A stretch of DNA of 64,000 bases from Neonectria sp. B-13. Lineage: Eukaryota; Ascomycota; Sordariomycetes; Hypocreales; Nectriaceae. Below the pieces are notes generated by a model. The model had not been told where the DNA came from and did not search any database. It saw only the letters and a list, made by a program, of their open reading frames with translations. Of this stretch, positions 12,871 through 26,804 are shown piece by piece. Position 1 is the stretch's first letter; each line of letters begins with the position of its first letter. Where the stretch lies: the NCBI GenBank assembly GCA_002682825.1, contig NOKP01000011.1, positions 248,420 through 312,419 on the forward strand, written 5' to 3'. The position numbers and the translations under genes are program-made.

Positions 12871-14703
12871 AGCGAGCAGTCAAGTCCCAAAAGGCTGGAC
12901 TGGCGTGGATTCGTGAGCCGCGGGAGGGCTCTGTTCTAACCTCCGGTCGGTGACGGCTCGTGAGGGTATCGTAGCATGGACGATGACGAAGGATGGCTTG
13001 CAGGTTCACCGGTTCTTCGCTTTTCTTTTCTTTTCTTTTCTTTTCCCCGTGAACTTTGTTCCACGGCGTTTCTTGTATCATCATCATGTGACGTCTTCCC
13101 GCCGCATGTTTCACCACCATTTTGTTTTGTTTGCGTTGCTTTGCTTTTTGCGGGACATATGGAGTTCAACGGGACCGGAAACGGATGGGTCCTGGAGGGA
13201 AGGGAGTCTGCGCGTGCATGAGTTGGCGCGGCCAGGCTTCGGGTATAATGGCCACGACGAAGAGAAATGAAATATCTGGGCTGTCTGGATCCGCTGTTCG
13301 AGGACAAAACAAAAGAGATAGAAAGAAATGCTACCATGATAAGGTTTATTGAAATGGCTCTGTCCGATTGCTCTTCATGTGTGTAGGATTGCTGATCTCT
13401 TTCATCGCGCGAGACTACGGGGCCAACCAAAATCAAAAATCAAAAGTCCAAGGCCACAAGCAAGTCCGTGGTCCCCTGCTTTCTTCATGGCTTTCTCATC
13501 AATGAGTGGTTATACGCCGTCTGGATACCGATTTGATGTAGGCGGGAGCAAAGACTAACCAACCCAAGTCTTCACAGCAATAGGGGGCACAAACAAGCAT
13601 TGAAAGTTCATGATATGTATAAAGAGGTATCTCAAAGGGCATCTCTATTAGAAAGACGAACCCAGTCCACTGCTGCCGCGTCTGTTGCAAACAAAAGATC
13701 AACCATTCGCTATCCTGCACCTGCAACCTTGATCAATCCCATCCCGAGCAAGTGAACGAGAACAGAAGCCGAGACCAGGGAAACACAACAGTGAAGCAAA
13801 AGTCCACCCCTCATCGCCTGCCAATCTAGATGGTTCTCCTCTCCTCCTCCGCATGTAAATCATTCGTGGGATATCGTCCAAAGCTAAGAACAAAAAGCGG
13901 GAAAAGAGACACCAAAGCCACACCTCCCCCACCTGCAAAAGACAGAAACAGCCAGTGAAGAAACCCATAATACCAATGTGGATTATAAAATAAGATCGAA
14001 CCTCCAGGATCAATCCATCAGTGAACGTGGATATTGTATCGACGTCTCGAATGCGCGCGGCAGGTGTGTAGTCTATCGTCAAAAATAAGGGTATTTGCAC
14101 CTGCCTTGAATATGCGCGTCGAAATCAGCCAAGTCGTCGAAGTTCCCGTGTCCACTCTCTATAGTAATTCCCAAGCAACTATAAACCCAAATTTGTTCCT
14201 GCCTGCCACATCTCATCATCTCATGCGTCGTATTGGCCGAGCATCTCCAACAAGTCATTGTGGTTGAACCGTGACAAATCCCATGTGTCATATTGTTCAT
14301 ACTCGACTCGTCCGGGTGGGAATATCTATCATCCCAGGCATGTGCTTGTCACTGGTGACACTCCAAGGCATGGGTGTGTGATGCAGCTGACCTCAGAGAT
14401 CCGTAAATCGAGAGAAACAGTCTGCTATATATTGCCATATATCCGTGTGAGGTATCAAGTTCCCGCGTGAGAACAACTTAAATGAAACGACCCCCGCGTC
14501 TCCCAAAACGCCGCTCAAAAAGACTGGTAAGATCGTCATGTCGTGACTATGCTGAGGCCGGAAAGGAAACGTAAGCTTTGGCCAGGAAATCCAGCCCTGG
14601 CATGGCCCCTGAGCAAAATAATTCGGAACATTGAATCAATCGCATATTAGCATCCCCTTCCCCATAGTACGGGGGTGATGTAAGGTGCCGCCCGTCGTCG
14701 TCA
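12871..14703. other. Convergent 3' regions of DBF2 and areA
   Basis: The 1.8 kb between two convergent stops must hold both 3' UTRs. It contains a TTTTC repeat at 13021-13045 and AT-richer stretches, but no coding frame worth calling. Confidence 0.6.
13021..13045. repeat. TTTTC pentanucleotide repeat
   Basis: Five perfect TTTTC units in the presumed 3' UTR of the kinase gene, giving a pyrimidine tract on the transcribed sense. Confidence 0.9.
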
Positions 14704-17700
14704 TTACAGACTCATTGTCAGCCATTCCCATTCTTGGGGTCCAGCCGAACCACCCACTCCGTTCAGCATATTGGTCTGGCTGCCGGACATACTGATCATG
14801 CCTGTCCCCATCGGAGTGCGCTGGTTCATGCCAAACCCACTCGAAGACATGCCCCCAGGCAGCCCGTTTGAAAGACCAGAAGAGGATCCCATCGGGCGGA
14901 CGGCTTCGTTGGATCCAGTGGATTCGGGACTATCGATGTCCATGCTGATTGGCGCGTCGGCCGTAATACTCTTGCTATGCCGACGTTGTCGTTTCGATGA
15001 GACTGTGGTGGGCCTCGAAACAGAAGATGCACCTGGTCCAGGACTCGTCTTCGGAGGAGCGGCAGCAATGGGGACCACACCTTTGCCTCCCACTGTACCG
15101 TTGGAAGAGCCAGTGCCTCCAAAATGGCTGTTCGGAGTGCTTCCAGCGGTGTTGCCACCAGAAGTAGGTCCACTGGAAGGGCTCTCGACATCCTTGATGC
15201 TGGAGGCCCGGTTGGATGCGGGTGGAGTAGTCACCACCTTTTGTGGCTGGCTGCCGCTGTTCTTGCTGGTGTTGACTACCGTCGACATCGAAAGCGAAGA
15301 GTTCTTACGCGAGGCCGCGGCGCTGGCGCTCTTCTTGGACCTGGTGCTGGTTCCTCCCACGGGTAAGTTGGAACCCGAGCCACGGTTTCTCTTCTTGATG
15401 ACGTCTGTCTTCAGACTCAACGGTCGGACGACGCCGTGTAACTTCAAAAACAAGCCACAAGCGTTACACAACGGCTGACCCTCGGGGTTACGTCTCCAAA
15501 GAGGGGTCGTCTGGGTAAAACAGTTGGTACACGTGGTCGGAGTATTCCCATCACCACCGTTGCCGGCGGCTCCCTGCAGGTTGGTCGTGGAGCCGTGCTT
15601 GGATCCCGGGGGAGACGATGGTCGACTAGGCGCGACGGAGGAGAATCCAGACATGCCCCCGTTTCCGTCACCTGCTGGTGACATGGGCATGGACTGGGCA
15701 AGCTGCTCAAACCCATTCTGCTTCCCTGCAAGATGGGACGGAGTGGAGGCGTTTCTCGTAAGCTTCGACTGCCTCCTGGGGTTGCCAGGCCGAAACGACT
15801 GAGACTGAGACCTTGACAATCCATTTTCCCACTCTCCGTTGGCATCGACATACTCGGTGGTAGTTCCTCCGATCATGACCTGTTTTCGAGTCGGCCCGCC
15901 CGGGAAGCGGGCGGCTTGTGTGCTGAACTGGCCTGGTAGTGACGCATCCCAACCTAGAGATCCGGGCTCGTCGAGAGACGATGAGAGATCCTTGTGCACA
16001 GCCATGTTCCGATCGGCAAAAGCGTTGTTCTCTTCGTCGTCGGAGTCGGCACCAAAAGAAAACATATTGTCCTGCTGCATCTGCATGTTGGGAGAAGTGA
16101 CTTGCTGGTCGTGTTGGAAGACTTGCGAGGGATCGACATGGCCAAACGCGCCAGGTGCGTTGCTGTAGGCCGAGATGGATTCGGAGCCTGTGCCCGGGGC
16201 GGAGAACATGGGCGGATTGCCGTTGCTGTTATTGCCGTTGGCGCCGTTGTACATGAACTGCTGGCCCATCATGTTGCCCATGCTCTGAGGGCCAGGCTGG
16301 AAGCCCTGGGGCCGTTGTGGTCGCACATCTTGCGATCCGAAGTAGAATCCCTCATGCTCAGGTAGAGGGTGGGGTGTGGAAGCGGTCGATTGGTAGGCGG
16401 ATCCTGGGGGTGAGTAGAGGTCGACGTTGTTAAGAGATGAGGATTGGACGGCCGAGTTATGGTACATGTTGGAGAAGGGGCCGTTGGGTATCATGGGAGA
16501 GGTGGATGGGGAGAAGGAGAAGTTTTGATGGAAAGGACCTGCGGAGTTGACGATGGGGTCATTCTCCATAAAGGTGTCGAGCCCGAAGGGGACGCCGCCC
16601 ATCTGGCTGGGCTGCTGGGCCATGCTGGCGGGATGCGAGTTGTCCAGAGAATAGTCATGGAGTTCAGAGTCAAGTTCCAGGTCGTTCTGTGCCGTGGAGC
16701 TGCTGTTGACGGCAGGGACATGGGGGGAAAAGTTAGCAGGGCGTTTTCGGGTCTATTGGTCTCACAGTCAGCCCTCATTCTCATTCTCATTTTCAATCTC
16801 AATCGCATGCCGAAGCCGGCGGCTTGAAGGGGCGGCGGTGGAGGGGATTGGGAAATCCAGCCAACCAAACCGAGCCCGAAGGCCGGCTGCCCAGAAGACA
16901 GAAGATCACTCACCCGACGGTCGTCAATGCTCGTCTTGCGAAGGTGACGATTGACATAGTCAAACTCATTGTTCTGAGCATGGTGGTGATGGGCGGGAAC
17001 AGGAACAGATTGAGGGACGAAGTGGTGCGACAGTTCCTTGCGGGATTTGATAGGGATAGCCATGGAATGAGCCGACTTGTCGTCGGCTAGCCTGTCGGGC
17101 GCCTGTGGCGATGGGAAGTTGGTGGGAGTCGCAGCACTGTCGGAAAAGATGAAGTCGTCGAGATTCATGGCGTCAGGCTGGGCCATGTTGTTCTCCGACG
17201 ACTTTCGCAGCTGGGCGATGCCACTGGGAGTGTTTTGCATCATGGGGCGGGCGAGCCTACGAGGGCCCTGGTCAGCACGTCATGGTTGACGGATTGACGG
17301 GCGAGCGACGAGACTCGAGCACCGAATGACATGTGAGGATAAGAGGGTGGGAGGACATACCTATTGTTGGCGTCGCTGTTCTTCTTCCTTCGTTCCTCCT
17401 CCTCTTCAAACTGCTTCTGCTGCTTCTGCTTGCGCATGTTGAGGGCCATCATGCGCCAGGTCAGATTTTCCATGCGATGCTGGTTCGGCAGCTGCAGCTT
17501 GGTTTTTGTGAAGAACTTCCAGACCTGGGTCGCGAGAGGGTCGTCCTGCTGCATCCTGTCGATGCTGTGATCGGCATGGGAGGTGTCGTCCATGAGGGAG
17601 GGGAAAAGAGGCGAGCCGAGCAGGGAGTCGTTGGCGGCCGAGTAGGTCTTGGAGGTGTCGACGCTGAGGTCGTTGAAGATATCGCGGGCGCGGGCGGCGC

Positions 17701-17878
17701 TGGGTGCGCCGGCGTGGGCGGTGCGCTGCTGGGCGGGATGCATGTGGCCGTTGGTGTTTGCGGCCAGCCAAGCGTCGGGCCGTCGCGGGAAGCGGAAGTC
17801 GTGTTCTGTTATTGTTGGGTTCATGGCGTCTAAAGGACTCGAGATGGTGATGGGAGTCGCTATGGTGATTGAGGGCAT
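14704..17878 (-). CDS. areA: GATA-type nitrogen regulatory transcription factor AreA/NIT2/Nut1
   Basis: Global activator of nitrogen-catabolite genes when preferred nitrogen is scarce; nuclear. Exons 17878-17361, 17256-16914 and 16752-14704 are joined by introns of 104 and 161 nt, both with CTGAC branch points, giving 969 residues. Family blocks appear in order: [10 protein letters not shown] near the N-terminus; [48 protein letters not shown] directly before intron 2; and one GATA zinc finger with Cys at about 695, 698, 716 and 719 (CTNC...CNAC) followed by a basic tail. The extreme C-terminus EWEWLTMSL is the conserved element that contacts the NmrA/Nmr1 co-repressor. The frame is open upstream to an ATG at 17959, which would add 27 residues; 17878 is chosen because MPSITIA resembles the family start. 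The gene is convergent with the Dbf2 kinase gene. Confidence 0.95.
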
Positions 17879-18944
17879 GTTGTGGAGGGAACGAGAGAGA
17901 GGGTGAGTGAGAGGCTGACCCGGACGCTGAAGAAGGAAATGTCCCCCACGCTTGGGCAAGGCGGGTTGGAAGGGTACGGGGAGGGATTTGGGAGGAGGGT
18001 GGTAGGAAAGGGTGGGAGAGAGGTGACTCTGCAGTCTCCAGTTCTGCGTGTGCGCTGCGTGCGCGTCTGGCTACTTTCTGCTTGCTTGCTGCAGCGCTGC
18101 TGCAGTGTAGGTGTTCTGGGTGCGCCCCCCCGGAAGATACCTAGGGTGAGGTAGCGTCCTACTGTAGTGTACTTGACGCTGCCGGCGGCTTGCTGTTGGG
18201 CGCCGTGCTGCAGCGGGGGTCGTACGCTTGAAGGCGCTGCAATGTGCTCCGGGTACCTTGTTGTGTTTCAAGCACGGGCAGTTCAGAACGACAGGAACGG
18301 CTGAAAATGTGGGATAGAGTTGAGGCACTTCTCAGCGTGCCAGAGGCAGATAGATATCCGTTGATTCTTGGATGCTGTGCGTGCGTCCCCGAAACCGAAC
18401 GGTTCGTTGTTGGGAGGGAATGGCTGTGTAAAAGGAAACTAGCAGGTAGGGAGGGATGCGAAGGAACATGCTGGGGGATGTTCAGTCAGGTCGAGGTGAA
18501 GAGGGTCGAAGTGGGCGTCCGGTCAGTGTGGACTATGGACGGACAATGTGGATGGTCAAAGTGGAGGGTGGAGGGGAACGAGGCGGAGGGGAACGGGAGA
18601 AAAGAAGTGGTACGTAGTGGTCTAGTCAAGAAGAGCCGACTCGGAGGAGGGGGCTCTGTTAATGCTCGTGGCCACGCCAAACGCTCTTCTCCATCCCTCT
18701 CAGTCCGGTCGTTTGAGAGGTCGGCCGTCGGCTCGGGTAGACTAATTACAGAGACAGACATAGTCTAGAGATTATGGAGCCTTGAACCATCACTGGCCAC
18801 CGTCTCCGTCGCCGGCGCTGACCATGACAAGACAACCTTGGAACCCCGGGCCCGCGTTAGATCCGGCAAAACACTCGTGCGAAAGCGTCCCGATGCAGCA
18901 ACAACATCCACAGCCGCCACTGGGGGGGGAATGGAGTGAGAAGA

Positions 18945-19014
18945 GCGAGCAAGGAGTGAGGAGCAAGGAGCAAGGAGCATGGAGCATGGAGCATGGAGCA
19001 TTGAGCAAGGAGCG
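18945..19014. repeat. Degenerate GGAGCA(A/T) tandem repeat
   Basis: About ten imperfect 7-base units (GGAGCAA, GGAGCAT and close variants) in the areA upstream region. A related GCATGGAGC block occurs again near 32.2 kb. Confidence 0.85.
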
Positions 19015-19180
19015 GGTGGGTATATTGACATGTAGCAAAGCCCAGGATGCGATGGGATGGAGAAAAAGAGAGGGGAACGGGAACACGATGCACGACAGCC
19101 CACGACCGGTCTGTAGATCGCAACCATCCATCCCATCCCGTTTCATCCCACCAGGTAGGTTTGCCTCGATTAACGGGTTT

Positions 19181-19214
19181 GCTTGCTTGCTTGGCTGGCC
19201 GGCTGGCCGGCTGC
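19181..19214. repeat. GCTT / GGCTGGCC short tandem repeats
   Basis: GCTTGCTTGCTT runs straight into two GGCTGGCC units. Simple-sequence DNA with self-complementary GGCC steps; no function evident. Confidence 0.8.
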
Positions 19215-22200
19215 GGGATGTGTCTCCATGGCACTGTCACTGTCCGCTGTCCGCTGTCCACACCCATGCTACGCCACGTCCGCTTCCGCTTCTACTTCTG
19301 CTTCCATTTCCATTTCGACGTGGTGTACGAAGTACGAAGTCACAAGGTACTGTATTATTGCTTCCATCTTGACCTCGACATGCAAGGCAGCAGCATGGGT
19401 GGCACACAGCAGAGAGACTGGCTGCCAGCCTGCGCGGCTCGGCTCTCTGAGTGGGTGCCACAAGTGGGGGGATGCCCGTCATGACAGGGACTCAGGGACC
19501 GTACCTCCGCAGTCCGCACATTCAACTCCAGCAACCATGGGCTCCATAAGACTTCATCACTCCACGGGCATTGGGCAATACTCCAGCGACTCCATGTGCC
19601 TTTTCCAGGGCCATGAGGAACTGTGCGTACATACGTACAGACTATGGGCTATGGAGTCGGGTAGGACTCGGGGTACTCGGGGTTGCCCCGGCCCCTCCAG
19701 TCTGTCCCTCTGTCCCAGTCTGAGAAGTCCCCCGGGCCTCCACTGACTGCCCTCTACTCACAGGCTTCCAGCGCTTTGGCACCCCCCCCGCCCTCCACCG
19801 GCTGCCGAACACACACCGGGCAAGTTCTTACCTACCTTAGGTAGAAAGTGGCTGCCGTCGGTTGCTGCCCAGTAAGGTTCCAGACCTCAGCACCACTCAG
19901 CATTCCCGCCAGCGCCAAACCCAGACAGAGGAGAGACAATAAATTTTACCGAACTCGCCTACCGCGGTTCTGCTAACCCCCATGCGCAACACCGCAACCC
20001 AAACCCAGGGCAGCTCCGTCATCATCCCGCGCGCCTCCCATCCATCTGGCATCACGCTGCCAGGCCGGTGACAGGCAAGGCAAGGCAAGACAGGTCCAGT
20101 GGGAGGACCGTTACACAAGCAACAGGGCCCCCCGACCATCCGCAACTGGCGTCCAACAACCAGCCAACACAAGTCGCTTGATGGATTTATGGGCTGACGA
20201 ACGCCAATGACATGACTGGCCGTCTCCTCTTCAGTCCTTCGGGCAAAGACCGTCGACGCCATCATCGACGGACCCACGCGCCGAGTTCAGGGCGTCGGCG
20301 ACGCAGCGACCGCCGACAAAGGACACTGCACCAGTGAACAGTCACAGTGAATGGGGAAGGGTCTGGGTCTGGCCTGTTCGTTCTTCGGTCGAGGGGCGCC
20401 ATGTAGGTCTACGGAGTACTTCGTACGCACTTGCGCACGACGCCCTGGTCTCCGAATCCCATACTCCATGTTCCATAGCCAAGGGTCCTTGGGCCGAGGG
20501 TTGTGCTGTAAGCTGGTAGGCTGGGCTGGCAGCTGGCAGGTCCAGAGGCTAGAGGTTTGGAGGCGTGGTTGGAGCCAGCCCGTCAGCCTGGAGTTCTGGA
20601 GCCATGCTTGCAGCCATTCTCCAGTCTCCGGGCATCCTCTCTCCAGGTATGACGACAAGCGACCGCCGTGGACCACGGTCCATAGTACTCCGTGAACGGA
20701 CCAAGAAGCCAAGCACGATGCGCGCGTCAATGCTGAGAGAGTGGGCTCTCGGCCGTGTGGCAGTGGAGAGACGTGGGTCTAAACACTCCATTCCCGCCTC
20801 GGCCACGATGCTCCAGGGCTTGGAGGCTCCTCCTATTCCCAACCGCTCGCAAGCTGCCAGCCTGCCTAAGGTACGAACTAGCCTTCCGTCCATGGCCCGA
20901 AGTACTTCCCTGCTCCCACGGGCCGCCACCGCCGACCGTCTCTCTCGGTCAAACCGTCCGCTCGCCGCTCTCGCAGGTCGCACCCTACCAGAATACTTGA
21001 CCACCTCTCGATTCGCTGTGGCTTGATTCATGTCCTCCCAAGCTCCGAACCCAACGCTCCAGCTCCAGCGCCCGTTCGGGTTGTCGCATGAGAACTCCTG
21101 GACCAAAATTACCCAAGCTTCCGTGAACCACCGATCACGACTCACCCCCATCTCCAAGTTGGGTGGCTCACCGGTGGGGGCCCGTCCCTCCTGCATCGCA
21201 TCGCGGGCCCTCGCCGTCCACGGCTGTCCACTGTTGTCGGAGACAATTTGCCTCAAACGTAGACTCTCGCTCGCGGAAACAGAAACGGAAATGGGGATGG
21301 GGGTTCAATCTCAAGAATCCTCGGAGCACGCTGCATCTAGGGAACCCTCTCTGCCCGCCTGGCCCCACGGACATGGGCTGTAGCCAGGGCCGCCCTGGCT
21401 TTTCCTAGGATAAGCTGGATGGCGGGGCCATCTGGCCGAACGCCACATGCATCCCACGCGGCGTGGCTTCCGGGTATATCGTGGTAGCACAAGCAGAACG
21501 TTGCACGGTTGCTCGACTGGGGCATTATGGACCCTTGCCGAGACTGAATCCTCTGTCCTGAGCCCGTTCGTCTCGCGAGGAAGATGCAGTTGGGCTTCCG
21601 TGATCAACATGTTCACCCCCCGCTTTCTCGCCTCGTCCCGCGCCTGTTCTTCAGCAATGTGCGCTGGGTACCTCGCAGAGAGGATACCTTTCCTCGGTTG
21701 CGTTGGTGCGGTAGACCTCCGTTCAGATTTACAGGGACGTACAGACTGCCGTTCAAATGGGAATGGTCGCTTTTTCATGGTTGCAAGCCACCGACGAGAT
21801 CAAGCTGCAGGCCGTCCAGCTGCCAAGTCGCCGGTACTGTTACGGTACTTACTTACAGCAGCCAGCATTGGGGGATGCGGCTGCGGCTGCGGCTCCGTCC
21901 TGAATTTAGCCTTGCTGGAACCAGCCTGGTTGGGCCTTGCCTCTACCACGCCTGGAAAGTGGCACAAGAACAAGAAACACGAGAGCAAGAGATAGAATCG
22001 ACATTCATCGCATGACAATCCATTAGGTTCATCCTTATTGATGTGTCTCTATCCTATCTGCTCATGGGCGAATGTTCCGAGACCCATCTTCATCAACCCA
22101 ATCACCTCGAGAACAAGCCCGGGCCTCAGCCACCCACGACACTCAAGAGACATTTCAATTTCATGACAACGCCGACTGCCACCACCATTTCAACTGAGTA

Positions 22201-25200
22201 CCAGACTATTTTGAAGTGAGAGGGTCGCCATCCCTCGAATATTGTATCCTTAGCTCATATTGGAGGCTGGCGAGGCTGCCCAGTCTGAGCTGGTGTGGGT
22301 GGCCAGCCCACCAATCCCTTACCTGGTTGCGATGTCCCCGCCGTTCTGGGCGAACGAGTCTGGAGGATAGCTATTCCTGGTCGCGTGTAGATGTTGTTTT
22401 GAGGAACGGCACCATTCTCTACGGTCATTCGACAACCTGTGGCGATGTTGGTCAGCTGGGACACAAGGCCATCAATCTGCTGCGGCTTCTTTCAGTCCAA
22501 AGAGGACCCATCATGAGCGGGACTCGCCTTCTCGCGAGAAATGTTCAGCAACTCAAGGCTCAGCACCCCAACGGGTGCTGTTTCTATTAGAAGAAACAAA
22601 CGCTCAAGGCATGCGGCGGCGGACACAAGCAGGCGGCTAGATGCTTATTTGGCATGCAGTTCGAGCAAGATGCTCCAGTGACAGTACTGGACGTCATGGT
22701 CGATGATGCGTACTGGGTACAGAGAGAGCGGGTCGTCGACGCCGCCAACCAAGCACTCGCATGGAACGCCATGTCGGACCCCCACTGGCACCCACGAGTC
22801 GACATGGGAGGGGACGGGCTGGCGCTCGTGGAGGGTTGGAGGGGCCCTGATCTCTGGAGACCTTTGGCTTGAGGCTTGACATTCTTGGCCTTTGGCCCCT
22901 GGGTCTCCCCATGCCACTTCTCCCCTCCCTCTCACATGCTGGCGCCAGAGAAGCAAAGACTCGATGGATGTGGGTGGAGTTGGTGGCCAGAGCGGCTGCC
23001 GAGACCTGGTGCTAGGGCTTGCTAGTCCTCCCTCCGTACCGGAGCTGGTCCCTCATCCAGTTTGGAGTACCACATCTGAAAGCTGGTGCTGGTGTCGTTG
23101 GCTTCGATGGCCACGCCTGATTCTCCCGACATGTTCCATTCAAACCCGACGCCCAGGGGAGCTAGCAACTCCTAGTCTCCCCTTGTCTCTTGGAAAGCCA
23201 CGCCGCACTGTATTTGCGGCAGTCAGCGAAGAGCAGCCGGCATTCATCCCACTCTCCTGGCTGCAAGACGGAAATGCCCAGCGCTTTACTTCCACGAGTC
23301 ATTCCGGCGGCCCATTCCCTGTCCCGGCCTGTCGCCTTGGCGGTCGTCACTGGCTGTTTGGCGGCCATCCCAGCCAAAGCATCGCTCCAGGAGCCAAGGG
23401 TTCTGCTCGGAGAAGTGGCGGTTATGGGGATGAGATCCGGAGCCATGGAAAACACTTTCGGCGACGATGCTAATGCTAGGTTGCCCAGCGATTAGTCGAT
23501 GGCGGTCGGGAACGTTGTCACTGATTCTGCAGGGTCTGCTCACTCCATCCGACGCTTTATTATTTGACCTAAGCTGTCGATATTGACGCCACAGAGCGTG
23601 CTGCAAACGCACTAGTTCGAGGTCCGGATACTACCAGATTGGTCCCTCTCCTGGGATGCCGAGAAGGGCATGCCGCTCATTACATTGCACCTCCCGCGCG
23701 TCTAGCATCAACGTTAGATGCTGGGACAGTGCAACATCCATGACGGATCCGTCTTTCAGCTGATGAGCATGACATCTGTTGATTATTTGCAAGTGGGTTC
23801 TCTGACTCTCATCTCGACGTTGCGCCCGCAAACTGATTCAAGGGCCCGTGCTAGGCAGTCTGAGCATGGTGTCAGCTGCTTAGCCTTAGAGTCTACTCAC
23901 TACTCTCCGGGCTGCTGGGCACGAGGATCACGGTGAAGAACGTCACTCCGGGAAAACATAGATCCCAACCTAGACATCGAACAGGGGCCCGCCCATCCAC
24001 CAATGCTCGGTCGGGTTTCAAACGGCTCAACTCGGTCATTTCAAGGCTGCCAGAGCAAGGAGACACTTCTTAGCCCATAGTTCTCCCTCGAATCAGCTTG
24101 CCAATGGTCTCATTCAAAGACCATGCTTCCAACCTGATGCGCATCTCGAAGACCCCCCATGTTGACAGACCAGGCTCAGTAAGGATGCGATCGACGGCAA
24201 CTCAGCCACAAGCCAACACTATTTTACCATCAACCAAACTTCTCTTACCACCCTCAAGTCTTCAACTCCAGTACTACCGAACCCTATTCAGTACTTTCTG
24301 CGAACCATGCTTCGAACGTCAGCTCAAGGTGTGGTTCCAGTCCCGTCAGCAAGGGCCCAGAAACAGTAACTAAATATGTGCTGCCCCTCGTGCGTGCGCG
24401 AAGACAGAGCTCACCGGTTGAGCCGGGCAGGTGTCGCAGCCATCAGTGCTACTCCATATGTGCTCCGTAGCAAAGTAGCATGTGCGATGCTGCAAGTCTC
24501 TGGATGTTCTAGTGTACTTCGTAGGCTGTGGCATCCATTCGGGCATGAAACCCCCCCGGTGGAATAAAGTCCGATACTGGCAGGATCGGAGTGCATGACG
24601 GGGTCCCCACACAATGTCCAATGTTGTGTGCATACTAGCATTGGACGATGGGGACGATGGAGACGATGTGCTAGGGGTGGTTGCTCGGCGCTGCGAGCAT
24701 CGTCCAGGACGACGAATCACCTCGCAACGCTTCCGGGAACCGTACGGACATCCATCACAGCGCCGTTACTTGGATCGCGAGAGGCCCCGGAATGACAAGG
24801 GGCAATGCGAGGAGCTGCAGTCCATGGGCCGCAGCGAATAGTGCGCGGGGACTCTGAGGCACCGCCCCACCAAAGCGGTGTGGGCTCAAAGATACAGACA
24901 GATATTAATATGTCACGTTCATGGTCGTCTGCAAACATGGGGACTTGGGAGGCGATGGGACAGATCAGATCTCACGACAAGTCGCCAGCGGCCGCATGGG
25001 GCCCACAGCTTGCTTGGGAATATATCTCTCAAGTCTCAACTCTCGACCAACGCGGTTGCGGCTTCAAGCTTCAGCGCTTCGCGGAACTACTGGCCCAGGT
25101 CCCCGGTCCACCGTCTACCGTTTACCGTATCATGCCCCGTCGCTCGTCGCCTCGCGAGATCGCGATTTCTCTAGTCTCGGTCAATTAGACACGAGGCAGA

Positions 25201-26804
25201 TGGCTCGGGGCTGAGGAGCAGCTACTGCCAGGGCTAGATCAAACGAACTAAAGAATAGCTCCGTTTTGATGGTCGATATTCGCCTCCTGACGTCGCGATG
25301 GGCATGTGCAGCGGTTTCCTGACATGGTCGATGGACGATGAAATCGCCTGGCCAGATCAACAAGGCCAGCTCCCTTGCCTGTCGCGATGGAGGTGGGAGA
25401 AACGAGGGAAATCAACCAACCCTTTTCTTCATCCTAGACGTGGGGGTGTTCTGGGGGTCTAGATGCGGAAGGGATCCGGTGCAGGGCTCTCATCTTGTTT
25501 GTTCTGGTCGACGTGCGCCTCTGCCCAGCTGGTGTCGGCGCCAGGATGGGATCGAACGAGCAAGGGTCGAGAAAGTCGAAAGAGTGACATGGGTCATCTA
25601 GATTCGCTATCGCCTTGAAGCTACGATGCACACAGCCTCGGGCTGGGAGGGAGTCTCAGAGAGCAGCCAAGTCGGATTTCGAGGCCCTTTGATCCGAGTG
25701 ATGGCCGATGTGGACAGTCGGCTGACGAAGGCTGACGAAGGCTAGGGTCCAGGCGAGGTGAGAGAGGTTGACTTTCCCTTTGAGCCTTTGAGCCTCCGAC
25801 CGAGGTTGTCAGCCAGATGGATCGTGGGGCGTAGATCGTGCATCTTGTTGCGTCCCCAAAATCAATCCTCGGGCTCAAACTGCGGCTGAGTGGATGGAAG
25901 GGCTTCTTTATACACGACACGTCCTTGCCAACAGCACGGATTAATTCCTTATCACATCATTCTGCGCACTTCTTGCCCTGTCCAAGACAAGCGCTTCCTA
26001 CCTGTCTAATCTGGCAGCTGTTCCCGCCCTTGCCGTCGGTCAAGGGATAGAGATTAGATAGATAGGCACTGTTCTCCCAATCATCACTTGGCCCTCGCTA
26101 TACCGCACGCTCCTTTATCAGTTCTGCAGTGACCTATTGCGGCATCTGGCAATGCACTACAAGGAAAAAGCATTATCTGTGAAAACTCTGTATCTCAGCT
26201 TATCTCCCAAGAGTGGCGGGCAGGCCATTGCCCTGCCACCTTAAGTCTGCTTGTACTCCCCCTCACTCCCAAGCTTTTGTACCCGTGAGACTGTCTCGTG
26301 TGCGATGTGCGTGGAGCTTTGGTTATTCTTTTGCTTCCTCAAAGAAACTACGAGCCTATTTCCGGGCTTCTTATTCTAAAAAGAGATGCAAGAACTCTTC
26401 GTTCTCCCGCCGCTTGGCGCCCTTTGAGGCTGTCAAAGCACCGCCCTTTGTGCCTCCTTCACAACGTCATTGAACGAAACCGCGAAGCGTCGACACCTAC
26501 CGATCGGAACATAAAATGGAGCTAGAATGTTTCTGCTTTGGGGGCACATGGGCACGATGCCACATCGAGGCTAGGGCATGGGGAGTTTCAAAGGGAACCA
26601 ACTATGTTGTTGGACGAAAGGTCCTTTGTCGAATCGATGCTATTCTCGCCCGACCCGTCCTATCCCATCGCCGTGTTACCGAACCGTGTTCGTGATACTT
26701 AAATGTTCCGTCGAAACCCTCTGTGCCAGGACACCGATGGCAGGCTTTCCAGACGTTCACGGCCCTTTCACGAACTACCTATGCAGACCGATCGACCGAC
26801 CGCC

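Larger units (their letters stand above)
17879..26804. other. Very long gene-poor interval upstream of areA
   Basis: About 8.9 kb between two divergent genes. areA homologues are known for long leaders, so part is probably its promoter and 5' UTR. It contains microsatellites near 19.0 and 19.2 kb and two GTACGAAGTAC copies (19325, 20416). Many open frames up to ~235 codons occur, but they overlap on both strands, often start at non-ATG codons, and none resembles a known protein. No transposon ends or terminal repeats were recognised. No gene is called. Confidence 0.55.

Noticed and set aside
14771..15478. 235-codon open frame on the plus strand
   Set aside because: Antisense to areA exon 3, including the zinc-finger coding region.
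20549..21256. 235-codon open frame on the minus strand upstream of areA
   Set aside because: Begins at TTG; composition shows no protein-like pattern and an equally long frame overlaps it on the plus strand.
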